Of a DNA stretch of 64,000 bases, positions 1 to 11,143 are shown piece after piece. Under the pieces are notes generated by a model. The model was not told the origin of the DNA and ran no database searches. It saw only the letters and a list, made by a program, of their open reading frames with translations. The stretch is from Isochrysis galbana (taxonomy: Eukaryota; Haptophyta; Isochrysidales; Isochrysidaceae), in the NCBI GenBank assembly GCA_018136815.1, contig CM030934.1, positions 3,115,070 to 3,179,069 on the forward strand, in the 5' to 3' direction. The first letter of the stretch is position 1. Every line of letters starts with the position of its first letter. The position numbers and the translations under genes were made by a program.

Positions 1-843
1 GACAGACAGAGCCCTGTAGGGGTAGGGGGCGGTTGACGGCGCTGTGTGCTGCGCGCTCGCCCGCTCGTCGAGCTCAGCAACTTCCGGAGTCTTCCGAGAG
101 TTGGAGGTGTGGATCGTCCCGGTCGGCGAGATTGAACGGATATCCCCGTTCGCGTGTTTCGGGTTCGGAGTGAATCTTTGCAAGAATTGCTTCGTAACAA
201 CGAGCTCTTCCGCCCTGGTGAGTGAGTTTCTTAGCAAGTAGCAAGAGTCGGCGGGCAAGGGCAAGCAGCAATCATGTCTCCATGTCCGGCGTTTCCCCAC
301 TACTTTGGACTTTGGCGTTCAGACCGCGTTTTGCGTCCATGCTAGCCGGCCCCGGAGGGTTTCTCATTTGGTTCCCCCTGGCCTATGCCAGCCCGTCAAT
401 CTCCGCTTGGGCGCGAAGCGCGAAGGCGCGATTCTTCCGTTTTCTCCGCCGTATGCGCTCGGCGGCGTATAGGTCCGGCGCTCTATCGACTACTCCGATA
501 TTTTGATCTCGTATGGGATACAACAATAGTCAAGAAGAACGAGAGCGACGCCGGACTAATAATTTTGAGTAGGCCCACCCATCATTTTGCACCTATACAA
601 GCGTTACAAGTTGATCATCGAAGGACCCCGAGCCCTATGGGCTATGGAGGACACGCAGACGTTTCCTACCAACAAACAGCACATGCTTCGACTAACGCCA
701 CCACCAACCCCTCACCCCGCGCCTCACAAGGGCGCACACGTCCGAGTGCAATCAAGCTGCAAGTCCTAAGAGGAGACAGCACTGCACATGCTCCCATCGA
801 CCGCGTCGAGGCACGCCACAAAAACGTTTTACCTCCGCGAAGC
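1..843. other. Intergenic, no supported gene, ends at assembly gap
   Basis: I see no convincing coding region. A short minus-strand reading frame around 74-271 has an ordinary amino-acid mix (Leu/Arg-rich start, then charged) but matches no family I recognise. It could be a fragment of an exon cut by the window edge. The rest is mixed-composition DNA up to the N run. Confidence 0.5.
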
Positions 844-943
844 NNNNNNNNNNNNNNNNNNNNNNNNNNNNNNNNNNNNNNNNNNNNNNNNNNNNNNNNN
901 NNNNNNNNNNNNNNNNNNNNNNNNNNNNNNNNNNNNNNNNNNN
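844..943. other. Assembly gap (100 N)
   Basis: Exactly 100 undetermined bases, the usual placeholder for a gap of unknown length. Sequence order and distance across it should not be trusted. Confidence 0.99.
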
Positions 944-1120
944 GGGGTCTGGGTCAGATTGTTGGGTGCCCAGCCCCTACTAGAAGGCGCCAGGGGCTGG
1001 TGTTGGTTGTGCGGGCCCACAAAGGAGGGTGTCCGCGATGGAGTGAGGGGGGCGCGAGCGCGAGGCCCCCATTGACCCCCACGTATAAAAGTAGGTTGAC
1101 AGCTCAGCTCATGCTAGGAG
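944..1120 (+). repeat. Dispersed TATA-bearing repeat family R1, copy 1
   Basis: About 165 bp shared with 10357-10480, 19877-20032 and 24018-24121, all on the same strand. Shared landmarks in order are GGGTCTGGG, CCCAGCCCCT, a CAGGGGCTG block, GGTTG, GGGCCCAC, GGTGTCCGCGATGGAG, GGGGGGCGCGAG, GAGGCCCCCATTGACC and finally TATAAAAGTAGGTTG. The conserved end carries a TATA-like string. It could be the end of an LTR, SINE or other element. Confidence 0.8.
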
Positions 1121-1871
1121 GCAAAGTCTGAGGTTGACCTACGGGCCCTCCGGAGGGGCGAGATGGAGCCCGAGGGGGGGAGGGCACGAGGCGCCTGCCC
1201 CCCAGGTGAACTAAGTATGAGCTTATGCTAGTTGAGATGTTGAGATATGGCGTCAGGTTAGAGTGGGTAGTTGAGCGTAGCGCAAGCACGCTGCTTCATG
1301 TCGTGCTCCTAGCAGGACTTTCAAGATTTTTTGTAGTACATCGTATAGAGGCCGGACGAACAAATCTTTAGATGTTTTTTTTGAGATGGACGAACAAAAG
1401 CGCCACAAGTTGCACGTTACCATTCGAATGCGAGCTACTCCGGGCGGGCGGAGAAAGACGACAGCTTACAGTACTAAAAGAGACGATGACACGGGCTTTA
1501 ATTTAATGACTTGCAACAATCATCGAAACGGCAATGCGAGCTTTGCATGAGGCGGATCTTGCCATGATGTCGATGCGCTCCCGTAGCATGAACATCATTT
1601 ATGACTGCTCTTTGGCACTCATGACGCGCAATCTCCTAGACTAGGGTACGCTTCCGTAGAGAAGATGTACTCGAGGTCATCAACACAAGGGCCTAGACGC
1701 GATTGAAGCAAGAGCCTAGGCGTCGTACTGGTCAGATGTCATCGCCTTGGCCGGCCTCGGAATATGCAATTCGATCTGTTGGCTCGGTGCGCTTGCGCGG
1801 CATGGCGGGCAACGGCAGCCGAGCATCTTGCCCTCGCGGTAAAATTGGCCCATGTGCGGCCTAGAAGTCAT
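1121..1871. other. Intergenic, nothing recognised
   Basis: No supported coding region, RNA or repeat beyond the preceding R1 copy. It lies just downstream of the amidohydrolase stop codon and may contain its 3' UTR. Confidence 0.5.
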
Positions 1872-4259
1872 CTACTCGATTGTGGACGGGTATAACACGC
1901 GTCCCTCCTCAAATGTTCCGAATTTTGGGTCGGTCGGGTTGACTTGGCCAAACGCGGGGTCATCCGGTGGCAAGCCCATCGCTGCGCGATATTCCACCTC
2001 AGCGGCCGCCGTCTCAGGATATTTGGCAGGGTTCGTTAGCTCCTGTACAGATATCGGCGTCGATGGTTCATGGTTAAGTCGCGCTCTCTCGCAAGCATGC
2101 AAGAGCAACAAGCACGCAGAGGGACAACAAGATGACCGGCCGCCGCGAAAACCCACCTGGTCCCGATATTCCTCCTGCCCGGACATCAGGCTCTTACGGA
2201 GCGCCTTGAGATCTACGCCTCGCGGCTCGCCCTCTTCGATGGTACGGACACCGCGGATCCAGGCCGAGTTGAGCGTCGATCCAGCCCCAGGTGCCTAATA
2301 TCGCTCACGGCATCACAGTCAAAATAAGGCCGTTTCCAGATCACTAGTGGCACGGTCAATCGTTACCGCGCACAAGCGACACGCAGAGAATTGCGGGTAG
2401 TGTAGCATAAGTGCAGGGGAAACGCTCGTGCCACCAGTATGGACGCGTCAGCCAGGGAAGTATTGACAAGCGGCCCGGTCAGCAAGAGCTAGTGCAGTGC
2501 GCTCAAGGCAACATTGAGGCCCTCACTTGCGTGCGCGAGCCAAGTGCAAGGAGGGAGATGGGGTCGGTTCGCGGAAGCAGAGCCATCGAGGTCAGGTCCC
2601 ACAGCGTCACGTCGGCGACCATACCGACTTTGAGCTCGCCGCCGACGCCCTTCATGCCGATGGCCTCGTAGCCATTCTTTGCGGCGAGGGTCAAGACCGT
2701 CTGCCTGCCATGCGGCCACTCGCGATATTCCGGGGTGGTGACCGGTGCAAGGATCGTCGCAACCTTGATCGCCTCGATCATATCCTACGTCACACAACGA
2801 AAGAGCAGGAGCGGCATTATTCGCAATCGTGGGATGCAGCGGGACAGCATGTGCCCGATAGTTGTGTGCGGCGTGACCTCTGCATGATGCGGCCCCAATG
2901 TGCGATGGGCATTGAGAATGCCATGGCGGGCCAGATGAGCATGAGCCCCCACGCTCGCTATCACCTGACCGTCGGACGAGCACGAGCCATCGGTGCCCAT
3001 CGCAACATTGACACCGGCATCTAGCATCTTCTTGACTGGCATGACGCCCGAACCGAGGCGCAGGTTGGACAGCGGATTATGCACGCAGCTCGCGCCTGTC
3101 TCTGCCATCAAGGCGAACTCCTCGTCATCAAGCCATACCGTGTGTGCGCACGAGGTACCGCGCAGCGCGAGGAAACCTGCCTCGTGCAGGTGCTTGACGG
3201 CCGAGCCGGATTTGAAATACTGCTTGGCCATGAGAGCCTGAACCACAGACGATACGAGTGAGGTCATCACATGCGCTTGCACACATCCATGCAATGCAGG
3301 TAGATGCTGGCGTGCAACCTCGTGATGCCTCCAAAGCTGCGATGCCGCCACGCGTGCCCCACACGCAGATGTACCTGCGCTCTCGTCTCCAGCAGATGAG
3401 TGTGACCGCAGAGGTTGTACTTCTTGCGCAATTCGGAGGCGCCGCGAAGCAGCTCGGGGCTAGCGGAGTAGGCTGTGACGGGGCCAATGACCACCTCGAT
3501 GCCCCCCTCCGGGTCATGGAAGCGCTTGACAGCCTCCTCCCAAAGCTCGAGTGCAGCCTTTGTGCGCTCCTCTGAGTACATTGCATCGGCCATCTCGCGA
3601 AAAGCACCGCCCGGACCCATCGCACACGAACAGCGCCGAGCGCACTTACGGTTCCGTTCGGCGCCATCGGGGACTTTGGGGATGTAGTTATCGTACTGGC
3701 GGCTCTCATCGCCAAGCATTGGAGCAATGAAGGCACGGACGCCGACCGCCTTATAGCCCTCGACGGCGGCGGCCATGTCATCGAGGTTGCGAACGAAGAG
3801 ATGGTCGAGCACGGCACTGCACCCCGAGAGCATCGACTCGACACCGCATAGGATGGCGCTGATCTTGATCATGTCTGCCGGCACTTTGCCAAACGAGTCT
3901 GGCCCGTACCAGCCGTCGACTCCTCTGGGCTCGTGCCTAAGCAGTTGTTGCACCCAGAGCTCAAGTGGTAGCGGTTTGATGAGGCCGTGACTCCAGTGCT
4001 CCACCGAGTGCGTGTGCGCGTTCACGAAGCCTGGAAGCACCATGCGCTCGGTGCAGTCGATCGTGAGCGGCTGAGGAGCCTCGAGTGATGGAGGTAGAGG
4101 CGCCCGCGGCTGGCCGATGTGGGCAATCTTGCCGTGGGCGAGGAGGATGTCTGCGCGCGTGTAGCCCGAGTCCGCCGGCATGAGCACGTTTGATAGCAGC
4201 GTTCGCTCCGCCTCGCCGAGCGGAGCGCGGCAGACGCCGGCAGTGGTGAAGTTCGCCAT
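1872..4259 (-). CDS. Amidohydrolase-family deaminase, five exons, 574 aa
   Basis: Model: complement of exons 4259-3375, 3237-2965, 2784-2527, 2294-2157 and 2042-1872. Every intron is phase 0 with GT-AG borders and the summed frame stays open to TAA. The product is a metal-dependent hydrolase of the guanine/cytosine deaminase, MtaD and TrzA branch. It has the metal-binding PGFVNAHTH motif near residue 75, the third His in GHTHLLET just before the first intron, a deaminase-type block HTVWLDDEEFALMAETGAS followed by HNPLSNLRLGSG, and the catalytic Asp in VAMGTDG followed by SSDGQ. Exon 4 carries the usual C-terminal strand (STLNSAWIRGV). The likely role is hydrolytic deamination of a purine-, pyrimidine- or triazine-like ring; the exact substrate cannot be read. 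The Cys in SCVHNP, where many homologues have Ser, is a minor oddity. No targeting peptide is obvious. The start ATG is fixed by the edge of a CT-repeat tract. Confidence 0.9.
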
Positions 4260-4261
4260 CG

Positions 4262-4590
4262 CGCTCTCTCCTCTCTCCTGCTCCTCTGCTCCTCTCTCTC
4301 CCCTCTCTGCTCTTCTTATCTCTCCTCTCTCCTCTCTCCTCTCTCCTCTCTCCTCTCTCCTCTCTCCTCTCTCCTCTCTCCTCTCTCCTCTCTCCTCTCT
4401 CCTCTCTCCTCTCTCCTCTCCTCTCTCCTCTCTCCTCTCTCCTCTCTCCTCTCTCCTCTCTCCTCTCTCCTCTCTCCTCTCTCCTCTCTCCTCTCTCCTC
4501 TCTCCTCTCTCCTCTCTCCCTCTCTCCTCCTCTCCTCCTCTCCTCTCTCCTCTCTCCTCTCTCCTCTCTCCTCTCTCCTCTCCTTTGTCG
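4262..4590. repeat. Heptanucleotide minisatellite (TCTCCTC)n
   Basis: Near-perfect tandem array of a 7-bp TCTCCTC unit, over 40 copies with a few 5-bp phase slips. It starts 3 bp from the amidohydrolase ATG, so it lies in that gene's 5' UTR or promoter. It is purine-rich on the coding strand. Confidence 0.95.
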
Positions 4591-4757
4591 GATTCCTTCT
4601 CTTGTGTCGTATTTCTCTGTTTTCCTCTTGTCCCCCCCTCCCGTACATCTACACCTCAAGACTTCCGAATATTCGATCTGGTTCGGCGAGCGAGTGGAGA
4701 ATGGGAAGGATGGCGGCGTCGGATGGCGTGGGGTGGTGACGAGGATTTGACGGTACA

Positions 4758-4925
<168 letters not shown>

Positions 4926-4929
4926 GTAG

Positions 4930-5155
4930 GGGAGGGGGGGGCAGAGTCTTTGATTCGAGGGCGGCGTAACAAAAAACGGGGTCGCGGCGGCGGGGGGTCG
5001 GGAAGAGAGGAGGGGAAGGGGGGGGAAGGGGGGGGGGGAGCAGGGGGGGGAGCAGGGGGGGGGGGGGAGCAGGCTGCTCCCCCCCCCCCCCCCCCCCCCC
5101 CCCCCCTTCCCCCCGCCTTCCATCAACTGGGGTCGCCCCCCCCCCCCCCCCCCCG
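4930..5155. repeat. Poly-G / poly-C homopolymer block
   Basis: Runs of G up to 12, then runs of C above 20, directly abutting. The two halves are complementary and can fold into a G/C hairpin. Run lengths are likely unreliable in the assembly. Confidence 0.9.
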
Positions 5156-5258
5156 TTGGTCCCGCAGCCGGATGAAACCGACTCCGACCGAGCGACCTCG
5201 TCGAAAACACTCGGGGGATTCTCCGCGGGGGGGGGGGGATGCGGCGAGCAGCGACTCT

Positions 5259-5416
5259 GGGACCTCGAACTCTCCCTCTCCACGATCTGGACCTTGAGCA
5301 CGTTTCGGCAGGCCAAATCGTCCATGATTGCAGCCTGCGACATCTGACGTGCTCAGCGCCTCGAAACTCCCATGGCCGCATCGCGCAGCTCCAGTAGAGT
5401 GGCGTGGAGATGCACC
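5259..5416 (-). pseudogene. Duplicated 3' end of the alpha/beta hydrolase gene
   Basis: 158 bp that aligns without gaps to 7714-7871, with about nine substitutions. The segment covers the last coding residues, the stop and about 90 bp of 3' flank of the hydrolase gene. Both copies have the same orientation. Only this piece is present, so it is a truncated gene copy. Confidence 0.85.
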
Positions 5417-5924
5417 GAGAGGACTCAAGAGAACCGCGGGTGCCATAACGGAGGCCGTGTGACAGATTGCAGTGCACCTCTCAATGCCAATGCCCACGAG
5501 CTCGTTCGCAAACATCAGCGAATAATAGGGAGCTTGTTGCAGATGCTCGGTCCATCCTTCTTCTTTACCTTGTTATGCACCCGGTGCATTCGGTACACCA
5601 CTGGTGCATGTTACTGTCTGTACTTCGTCGACACGCCTCTCTCTCTCTCCCACTCTCTTCTTTTCTCTATCTCTCTCATCCCATGCCGGTCCTGTTTACG
5701 TTGGTATTCTACGTGTCACTGTCACTGTGAGTGTGCGTTTGATGGTGGTGTAGGGAATTGTAAGAGACACTTCACACTTCATCCGGTTCTGTTGCGCGAA
5801 GAGGGCGCGAGCGATGGCGATGCTGCTGGCGCTCTCGCTCTCGGCCGCCCTGGTCACCGCGATGGGGCCATGGAGATATGTAGCTGCTGCACGGGATGGG
5901 CTAGGGCTAATGGTTAGCAATCCC
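5417..5924. other. Intergenic, low complexity
   Basis: Contains a short CTCT-rich patch near 5638-5690 and otherwise unremarkable sequence. No supported gene. Confidence 0.4.
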
Positions 5925-6550
5925 CGTAAGTTTTGTTTTGCGAGGACCCAAATTTTGTCGTTTGTCGTCGAAATTTGAGGGTCGGACACCAACATTTTGA
6001 TCAAAATCTGACGCTCTCGATTACGATGATAATTTTTGTCGTATCATAACTCTAAGTTAGTTAGCCGTTAGCCGTTAGCCGCCTAGTTGGGCTGTAAGTA
6101 CTGATATTAGTACTGATGCATTAGTTGGGGTTGACGTAAGTTTTGTAAATTTTTTTGTCAAATTTGGGTGGTCAATCGAAATCGAAATTTTTGACCAAAA
6201 TTTGGGGCCTTTCACTTGGAAAGAAACAAAACTTGGGGGGCCGCGCGGAGATGGGAAGATGCGACACGCGAGGAGAGAGAGAGGCTCTAGAGAGGCGCAG
6301 CAGGGCGCCGCCTCACGCCCTAGCCTCGTCCCCCAACTCACGACCCATAAATAACATCTTTCCTCCCTAGCCAGAAGGTGTGGCACGACGTGGTCCACGA
6401 CGCAGTCGTCGTCGAAGGTGCGAGGGAGAGTGTTATAGGGTTATAATAGGACAAAATATTTGAAAGCGTCAAAATTTTGATCAAAATTTAGGTGCCCAAC
6501 CCTCAAATTTTGACAACAAAATTTGGGCCCTTTCAAAACAAAACTTACGT
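5925..6550. mobile_element. Fold-back element with ~95-bp inverted arms
   Basis: Left arm 5925-6020 and right arm 6461-6550 are inverted copies, both starting CGTAAGTTTTGTTTTG and ending near GACGCT. They share CCAAATTTTG, AAATTTGAGGGT and TTTTGATCAAAAT in order. The core holds a third degraded copy (around 6132-6235). No coding capacity is visible. I could not define a target-site duplication. Confidence 0.7.
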
Positions 6551-7713
6551 CAAAGCCAATGCATTAGTATTAGCTCCCCAGGAACTAATATTAGCAAGTA
6601 CTGATATTAGTTCCTAGGCTGCCAGTTCAAAAATAAAACTGAAAACAAAACTCCGGAGCGGGAACGAGCCCCCGCAAACAAGCGCAGAGGCGTGCCAGCC
6701 CCAGCCCGCTCCCTCCCCCCGCCTATCTCTCCTCCTAGCTCCCCACCCCCCACCACCTTGGCCTCTTGGCCTCTTCACATGCACCTGCCAACTCGTGCTC
6801 TCTGTTTGCTGTTTGTTTGCGCTGCCCTCCCCTTTGCGCGCGCGCCACGCGCTGCACGCTGAACACCCCCCGGTAAGTATAAGTATAATAATAGCGATAC
6901 TAGAAGTTATAATAGGGATGTAAGCTGATATTAGTACTGATGTAAGTACTGATGTAAGTGTAAGCTCAAAACCACCGTAAGCTTACGGACTGACAGCCCA
7001 ACTAGGGTTAGCCGCCTCGGCCTAGGCTCTAGCCTTAACCTGAGGTTTCGACCTCTTACTTAGCGGCTCGCTCCTCTTAATTAGCGGCTCGCTCTAGCTC
7101 TAGCTCTAGCTCCTAGCTCTAGCTCTGGCTCTAGCTCCTAGCTCTAGCCCCTAGCGGTCTAGCGGTCTAGTTCTTAACTTCCTCGTCCCTGCGCCCCTAG
7201 ACGGCCGGCGCCCGGCTCTTTCGTGCCATTGTCATGCTATCCCTCTACTGGGAGAGGCTATGGGTGAAGCATATTTGGCCGGGGTGCGGGTCGCTTGTGT
7301 GCATGGGTTGTTCCGCGAGCCTTTAGTGCCTCTGGGTCAACGCTTAGCGCCACCGCATGGCTACGCCATTTGCCCGAGGTTGTCCGATAGGACGAATTTA
7401 TCCGAGCCCCCACTTTAAAAGTAGATTGAGCACACGCCGTCTAATGAGCTAATTTGACAATGATAGCAGACGAACGTGCTAACTTTGAATCAATGCTCCA
7501 TTGGACATGCCTGCGCTGACCAACCGCAAATAATCACTGGGGGATGAGACGAGGAGATGAAGGTCGAGCATTGAGTTGAAGGTGACGCTCTCCTTGTCAT
7601 GTGGACTATAACACAATACACTCGAGCACGTCAGACTCAACTCATTTCAAAGCTTCAAAGTAAGGCAAGTAAACTTCTTGTGGTGGACGGAGTTGTTGAT
7701 CAAGTAAAAATTT
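6551..7713. other. Intergenic with short tandem repeats
   Basis: Repeated GTACTGATATTAGT-type words (6560-6630, 6925-6960), a CTAGCT tandem (about 7085-7160) and a weak match to the R1 end (CCCCCACTTTAAAAGTAG, near 7404). No supported gene. Confidence 0.5.
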
Positions 7714-7807
7714 GGGACCGCGAACTCTCCCTCTCTACGATCTGGACCTTGAGCATGTTTCGGCAGGTCAAATCGTCCATGATTGCAGCCTACGACATCT
7801 GACGTGC

Positions 7808-8960
7808 TCAACTCCTCGAAACTCCCATGGCCGCATCGCGCAGCTCCAGTAGAATGGCGCGGAGATGCACCGCCTCAGACTTGAATCCGTGGTCCCCGCC
7901 TTCAACGACGAACAGCTTCGCTCCACCCGGGACGAGGGATTGCATCCATGGGGTACCGAGAATCATGGGCGGGTAATCGGCACCGCCGACCCAGAAGCTT
8001 AGGCGTGGCCCAAGCGAGATGTCCTCAATACGGAAGCTCCACGGCAGCCGCTCCAGCGTAAAATCGCAGACAAACCCCAGCTCGCCACGTTTCCATGCAT
8101 GCCGCTTTTGATGAAGATAGGGATGGGGCTTGCGCAGTGTGGATTCGCGCCACTTGGCCACCTACACATTTGGGGGCAATAGATTGATAAGAGCGGTCCT
8201 GCAATTTATCCGCATCGCGTGCTAATGGCGAAATCTAGCATGCCACCTGCTCCACCGGGTCAATCCCGTAAAAGCCCTCTTTGCCTGCTGCAGACATGGT
8301 ATCCGACTTGCGTACCGCGTCGGGGATGGACGGGTGATTGTATGGCGGGTCGCTGCTGATCGCGGCGCACGACAGCACGCGTTCTGGCAAAAGTGCTGAG
8401 ACCGCTAGCGCGTACGGCCCTCCGGAGGAGTGGCCACAAACGCTGAATTTGTCGTGGCCGAGAGCTGTGGCAAGCTCGTCAATGTCGCGTGCGAATGCGG
8501 TGTACGAGTAGCCAGATGGCGGATTATCCGAGTCGCCGTAGCCCGGCCGGTCGACCGCAATGAGGAGAACGCCAGGCAAAAGCTCAGTGAGTGGCATATC
8601 GGTCAGAAATGTGCAATGCGAGGAGCCCATGCCGTGGAAGGCAAAGACGGGCAGCCCTGCCGGGTCTCCTAGGCAACGGTAGGCAAGCCGCCTCCCGTCG
8701 GCAAGCTTGATATTTTCCGTCACGATCGGCTCTACTGCGGCCTCTGTCGGAGCCTCCTGTGTGAACGTAAGCGTGGAAGCACATGCAGCAGCAGCAGCCC
8801 CTGCAGCGAGACTCCGTATGGAGCCAAAGGAATGAGTGCGGTGTGGTGCGGCATGGTATGACCGGCAGAAGGTGTAGTCAGCAAGTCGGACGGGCCGCGC
8901 CAGCCGCGTCCTTCCCCGCGGCGCGAGCAAGCGCGTCAGGGCCCGCGCGGTGGCCGCCAT
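7808..8960 (-). CDS. Alpha/beta-fold hydrolase, two exons, 355 aa
   Basis: Exons 8960-8247 and 8161-7808 join in phase 0 through a short GT-AG intron, giving 355 residues. After an Arg/Ala-rich N-terminus with the look of a mitochondrial or plastid targeting peptide (first about 70 residues) comes a classical hydrolase core. This comprises the oxyanion HGMGSS motif, a VDRPGYGDSD turn, the nucleophile elbow GHSSGG, a likely acidic residue in VGGADYP and the catalytic His in EGGDHGF near the C-terminus. The family includes esterases, epoxide hydrolases and lipases, and the substrate cannot be assigned. ATG 8960 is preferred over an in-frame ATG at 9116 because the extra 52 residues are low-complexity Pro/Ser from a CT-rich tract. 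Its 3' end is duplicated at 5259-5416. Confidence 0.88.
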
Positions 8961-8964
8961 TGCT

Positions 8965-9065
8965 AGCGCTGGACAGCGCAAGACGAAGGGAAGAGAGGGG
9001 ACAGGCGGGGGGTTGGAGAGGGGGAGGAGGGGGGGCGGCGGCGGCGACAGAAGGCGCGGCTCGCT
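8965..9065 (-). promoter_or_regulatory. Polypyrimidine tract upstream of hydrolase start
   Basis: The coding (minus) strand is C/T-rich with long C runs immediately 5' of the ATG. Similar tracts sit before several other genes in the window. A promoter or 5'-UTR role is inference. Confidence 0.35.
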
Positions 9066-9794
9066 AGGCCGGCTCGATCGATGGCCCGATCGATCGCCCG
9101 ATAAAAGGAAAACCAATAATACTCACACCTCGAAACCTCGCGCGGACGCTGGCCCCGAACAGGGCAAGACAGCGCCCGAGCGAAGATATCACATAGACAC
9201 TGGAGTACGAGTTCTCCTACTCCACCTCCTTCTCTCCTTCTCTTCAGCCCCTGGTCGAAGCAGCGCGCACGACCTCCCCGAACCCAGAGACTCCGCTACT
9301 CCTACAATACTTTTGAGGGAACTGGCCAGTTGGGGAGGGGAAAGGGGTCGACGAGTAGCACATGCACTCTGCGTCGCGCCGTACAAATAGGAGTGGAGTA
9401 GCGGAAATTTTGAAAAGGTTTCTTCTTCCTGATGGCACCCTCGGGAGAGCGGCGGAACGCCCGCCGCCGGACACCAACGAGACAAAGGAACGCACCGATA
9501 GTTCCCTGGCTCCCTGCCCCTGCCCAAGTCGCGTTCCGTCAAAAGAGGACCAGGTGTTCATTTTTTTTTACTCAGGGTGCTTGTTTTCTTTTTAGGTTCA
9601 TAGCAATTCCTCCAGTGAGTATTATTATTACGAAGATGAGTACAAAGCTAATCACAATCACGACATACAAGGACGCGGCGCGTGCGCATAGCAACCCCCC
9701 CCCCCCCCACACACACACACACGGTAACCCCCAGCTACGCAGGCTGAGTTTTCATCTTTTTTTCGTCTTTTTCTCACACCCCTCATCCTCGATC
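9066..9794. other. Intergenic with C homopolymer and (CA)n
   Basis: A poly-C run followed by a short CA repeat at about 9697-9722. No supported gene. Confidence 0.45.
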
Positions 9795-10262
9795 CTATTG
9801 CCTATTGTCGATGTCGTTCTGCTGGTAGGCGACAATGTCGCTTGGCTGATCTTGGGTGGCGAGGTCCGTGACGCGTGCGAGGACGACCATCTTGTTCTCC
9901 ATGCTGTAGAGTTTGCCAGCTGCTCGGCGCACTTGCACCATGGGACTCGTTTCAGCGTACGCGACCGCCGTGATGTATTCCATGCAGAGGTACGCGACGG
10001 CGGCCTCGTCTCCAATGTACTTGGTCTTTGGGATCCTGTCGTACTCGTCGGAGTAGTCGCCGACGAGCACGAGCTTTGCCTTGCACCAACGGCCCATGTA
10101 TGGCTCGATGAGTGCCCACATCGACGGGTAGCGTTCCTTGGCCAGATCCACGCGGAAGTCTCCACATCCACGGATCCACGGCCCATGCCAGAGGCTGTGG
10201 CGAGCAGCATCGCCAGGATGGCGCCGCTCATGCCCTCCTCCATGTGTTCGCAGAACTTGAGG
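9795..10262 (-). pseudogene. 3' part of an unrecognised gene, frameshifted by an 8-bp duplication
   Basis: Two frames on the minus strand belong together. The upstream one carries FCEHMEEGMSGAILAML, the downstream one RYPSMWALIEPYMGRW, KLVLVGDYSDEYD and YITAVAYAE, ending at 9795. They are joined by an exact 8-bp tandem duplication (ATCCACGG at 10166-10173 and 10174-10181). Ignoring one copy gives a single open frame of about 146 residues from ATG 10243. A CAG acceptor-like site at about 10263 suggests this is the last exon of a longer gene whose front is missing; R1 repeat sequence lies just upstream. I do not recognise the family. Whether the duplication is biological or an assembly error is open. 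Confidence 0.6.
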
Positions 10263-10356
10263 GCTGGGTCTGTGGCTCAGTGGTGGAGAGGGGGGTCAGT
10301 ACGAGCGAGGGCCAATGCAGGCGAGTGCGTGCGGCGCGCGGCGCGCGCTCGGCGAG

Positions 10357-10480
10357 GGTCTGGGCCAGAGTGATGTCAGCTCAGCCCCTGCCAGCAGGCA
10401 GGGGCTGAGGTTGATTGAGTGTGCAGGCCCACCCAGGGGGTGTCTGCGATGGAGGAAGGGGGAAACGGGCCCCCATGACC
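10357..10480 (+). repeat. Dispersed repeat family R1, copy 2
   Basis: Shares GGGTCTGGGCCAG, CAGCCCCTGCCAG, GGGCTGAGGTTG, GCAGGCCCACCCAGGGGGTG and GCGATGGAG with the other copies. It lacks the clean TATAAAAGTAGGTTG end. Confidence 0.75.
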
Positions 10481-11143
10481 CTATCAGTTTTACTGATAGT
10501 TGTCCATTTACTAGTATGTGCTATAAATACCGCAATACCGCTAGCATGCCCGCGCGGTTTTTCGAGCCCGTTACCGTTACATACACGTCTACGTCTACCT
10601 CACATACACCATTATCTCCCACCACTTGCCACTTGTAGCCTATTATTGGTCTATAGCTATAGTTGCTGTAATTTTCACACACACATACCTACATTTGAAG
10701 TTTGATACTTGGTACTTGGTACTTGGCACTTGCACGTCGCACGTCGCACGTCACACACACACACACACACACACATCACGACGGGGATAAATAAAGGATA
10801 AAAGCTGGTGAACCCCCTAGGAATTATTCTTGGGCTTTGGAGAACAGCCCAAACCCACATGTTAGTCGTTATGAATCAAAATCACTGTTTGACAATGTTT
10901 GACCGCCCTACTTCTTCTACTACTTCTACTTTTCTACTTCTACTTCTACTTCACTGAAGCTTCACACCCTCATTATCGTTACTCTCTACACCCTTTGCAG
11001 TTTTTCCACCCATTTTTTGCAAAAGCAAAAGCTCGCAACCAATTTTTGAAAATAGAGAATACGGATCCGGGGATCCGGGGACGCAAGCGCAAGCGCGGTC
11101 GTAAAGGGTAAAGGGTGGTCCTAAAGTCCTAAAATACTGGAGT
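10481..11143. other. Intergenic with (CA)n and a TIR-like solo end
   Basis: Contains a (CA)n tract near 10752-10773 and, at 10896-10910, TGTTTGACCGCCCTA, the reverse complement of the TAGGGCGGTCAAACA terminus found at other sites. No gene seen. Confidence 0.5.

Noticed and set aside
1852-2298. 148-codon plus-strand frame
   Set aside because: It overlaps, antisense, the last two exons of the amidohydrolase, whose splice phases and family motifs are much stronger evidence.
10265-10300. tRNA-like box A (TGGCTCAGTGGTGGAG) near an R1 copy
   Set aside because: No box B (GGTTCGANNCC), no cloverleaf stems and no acceptor pairing could be found downstream, so neither a tRNA nor a clear SINE promoter is supported.
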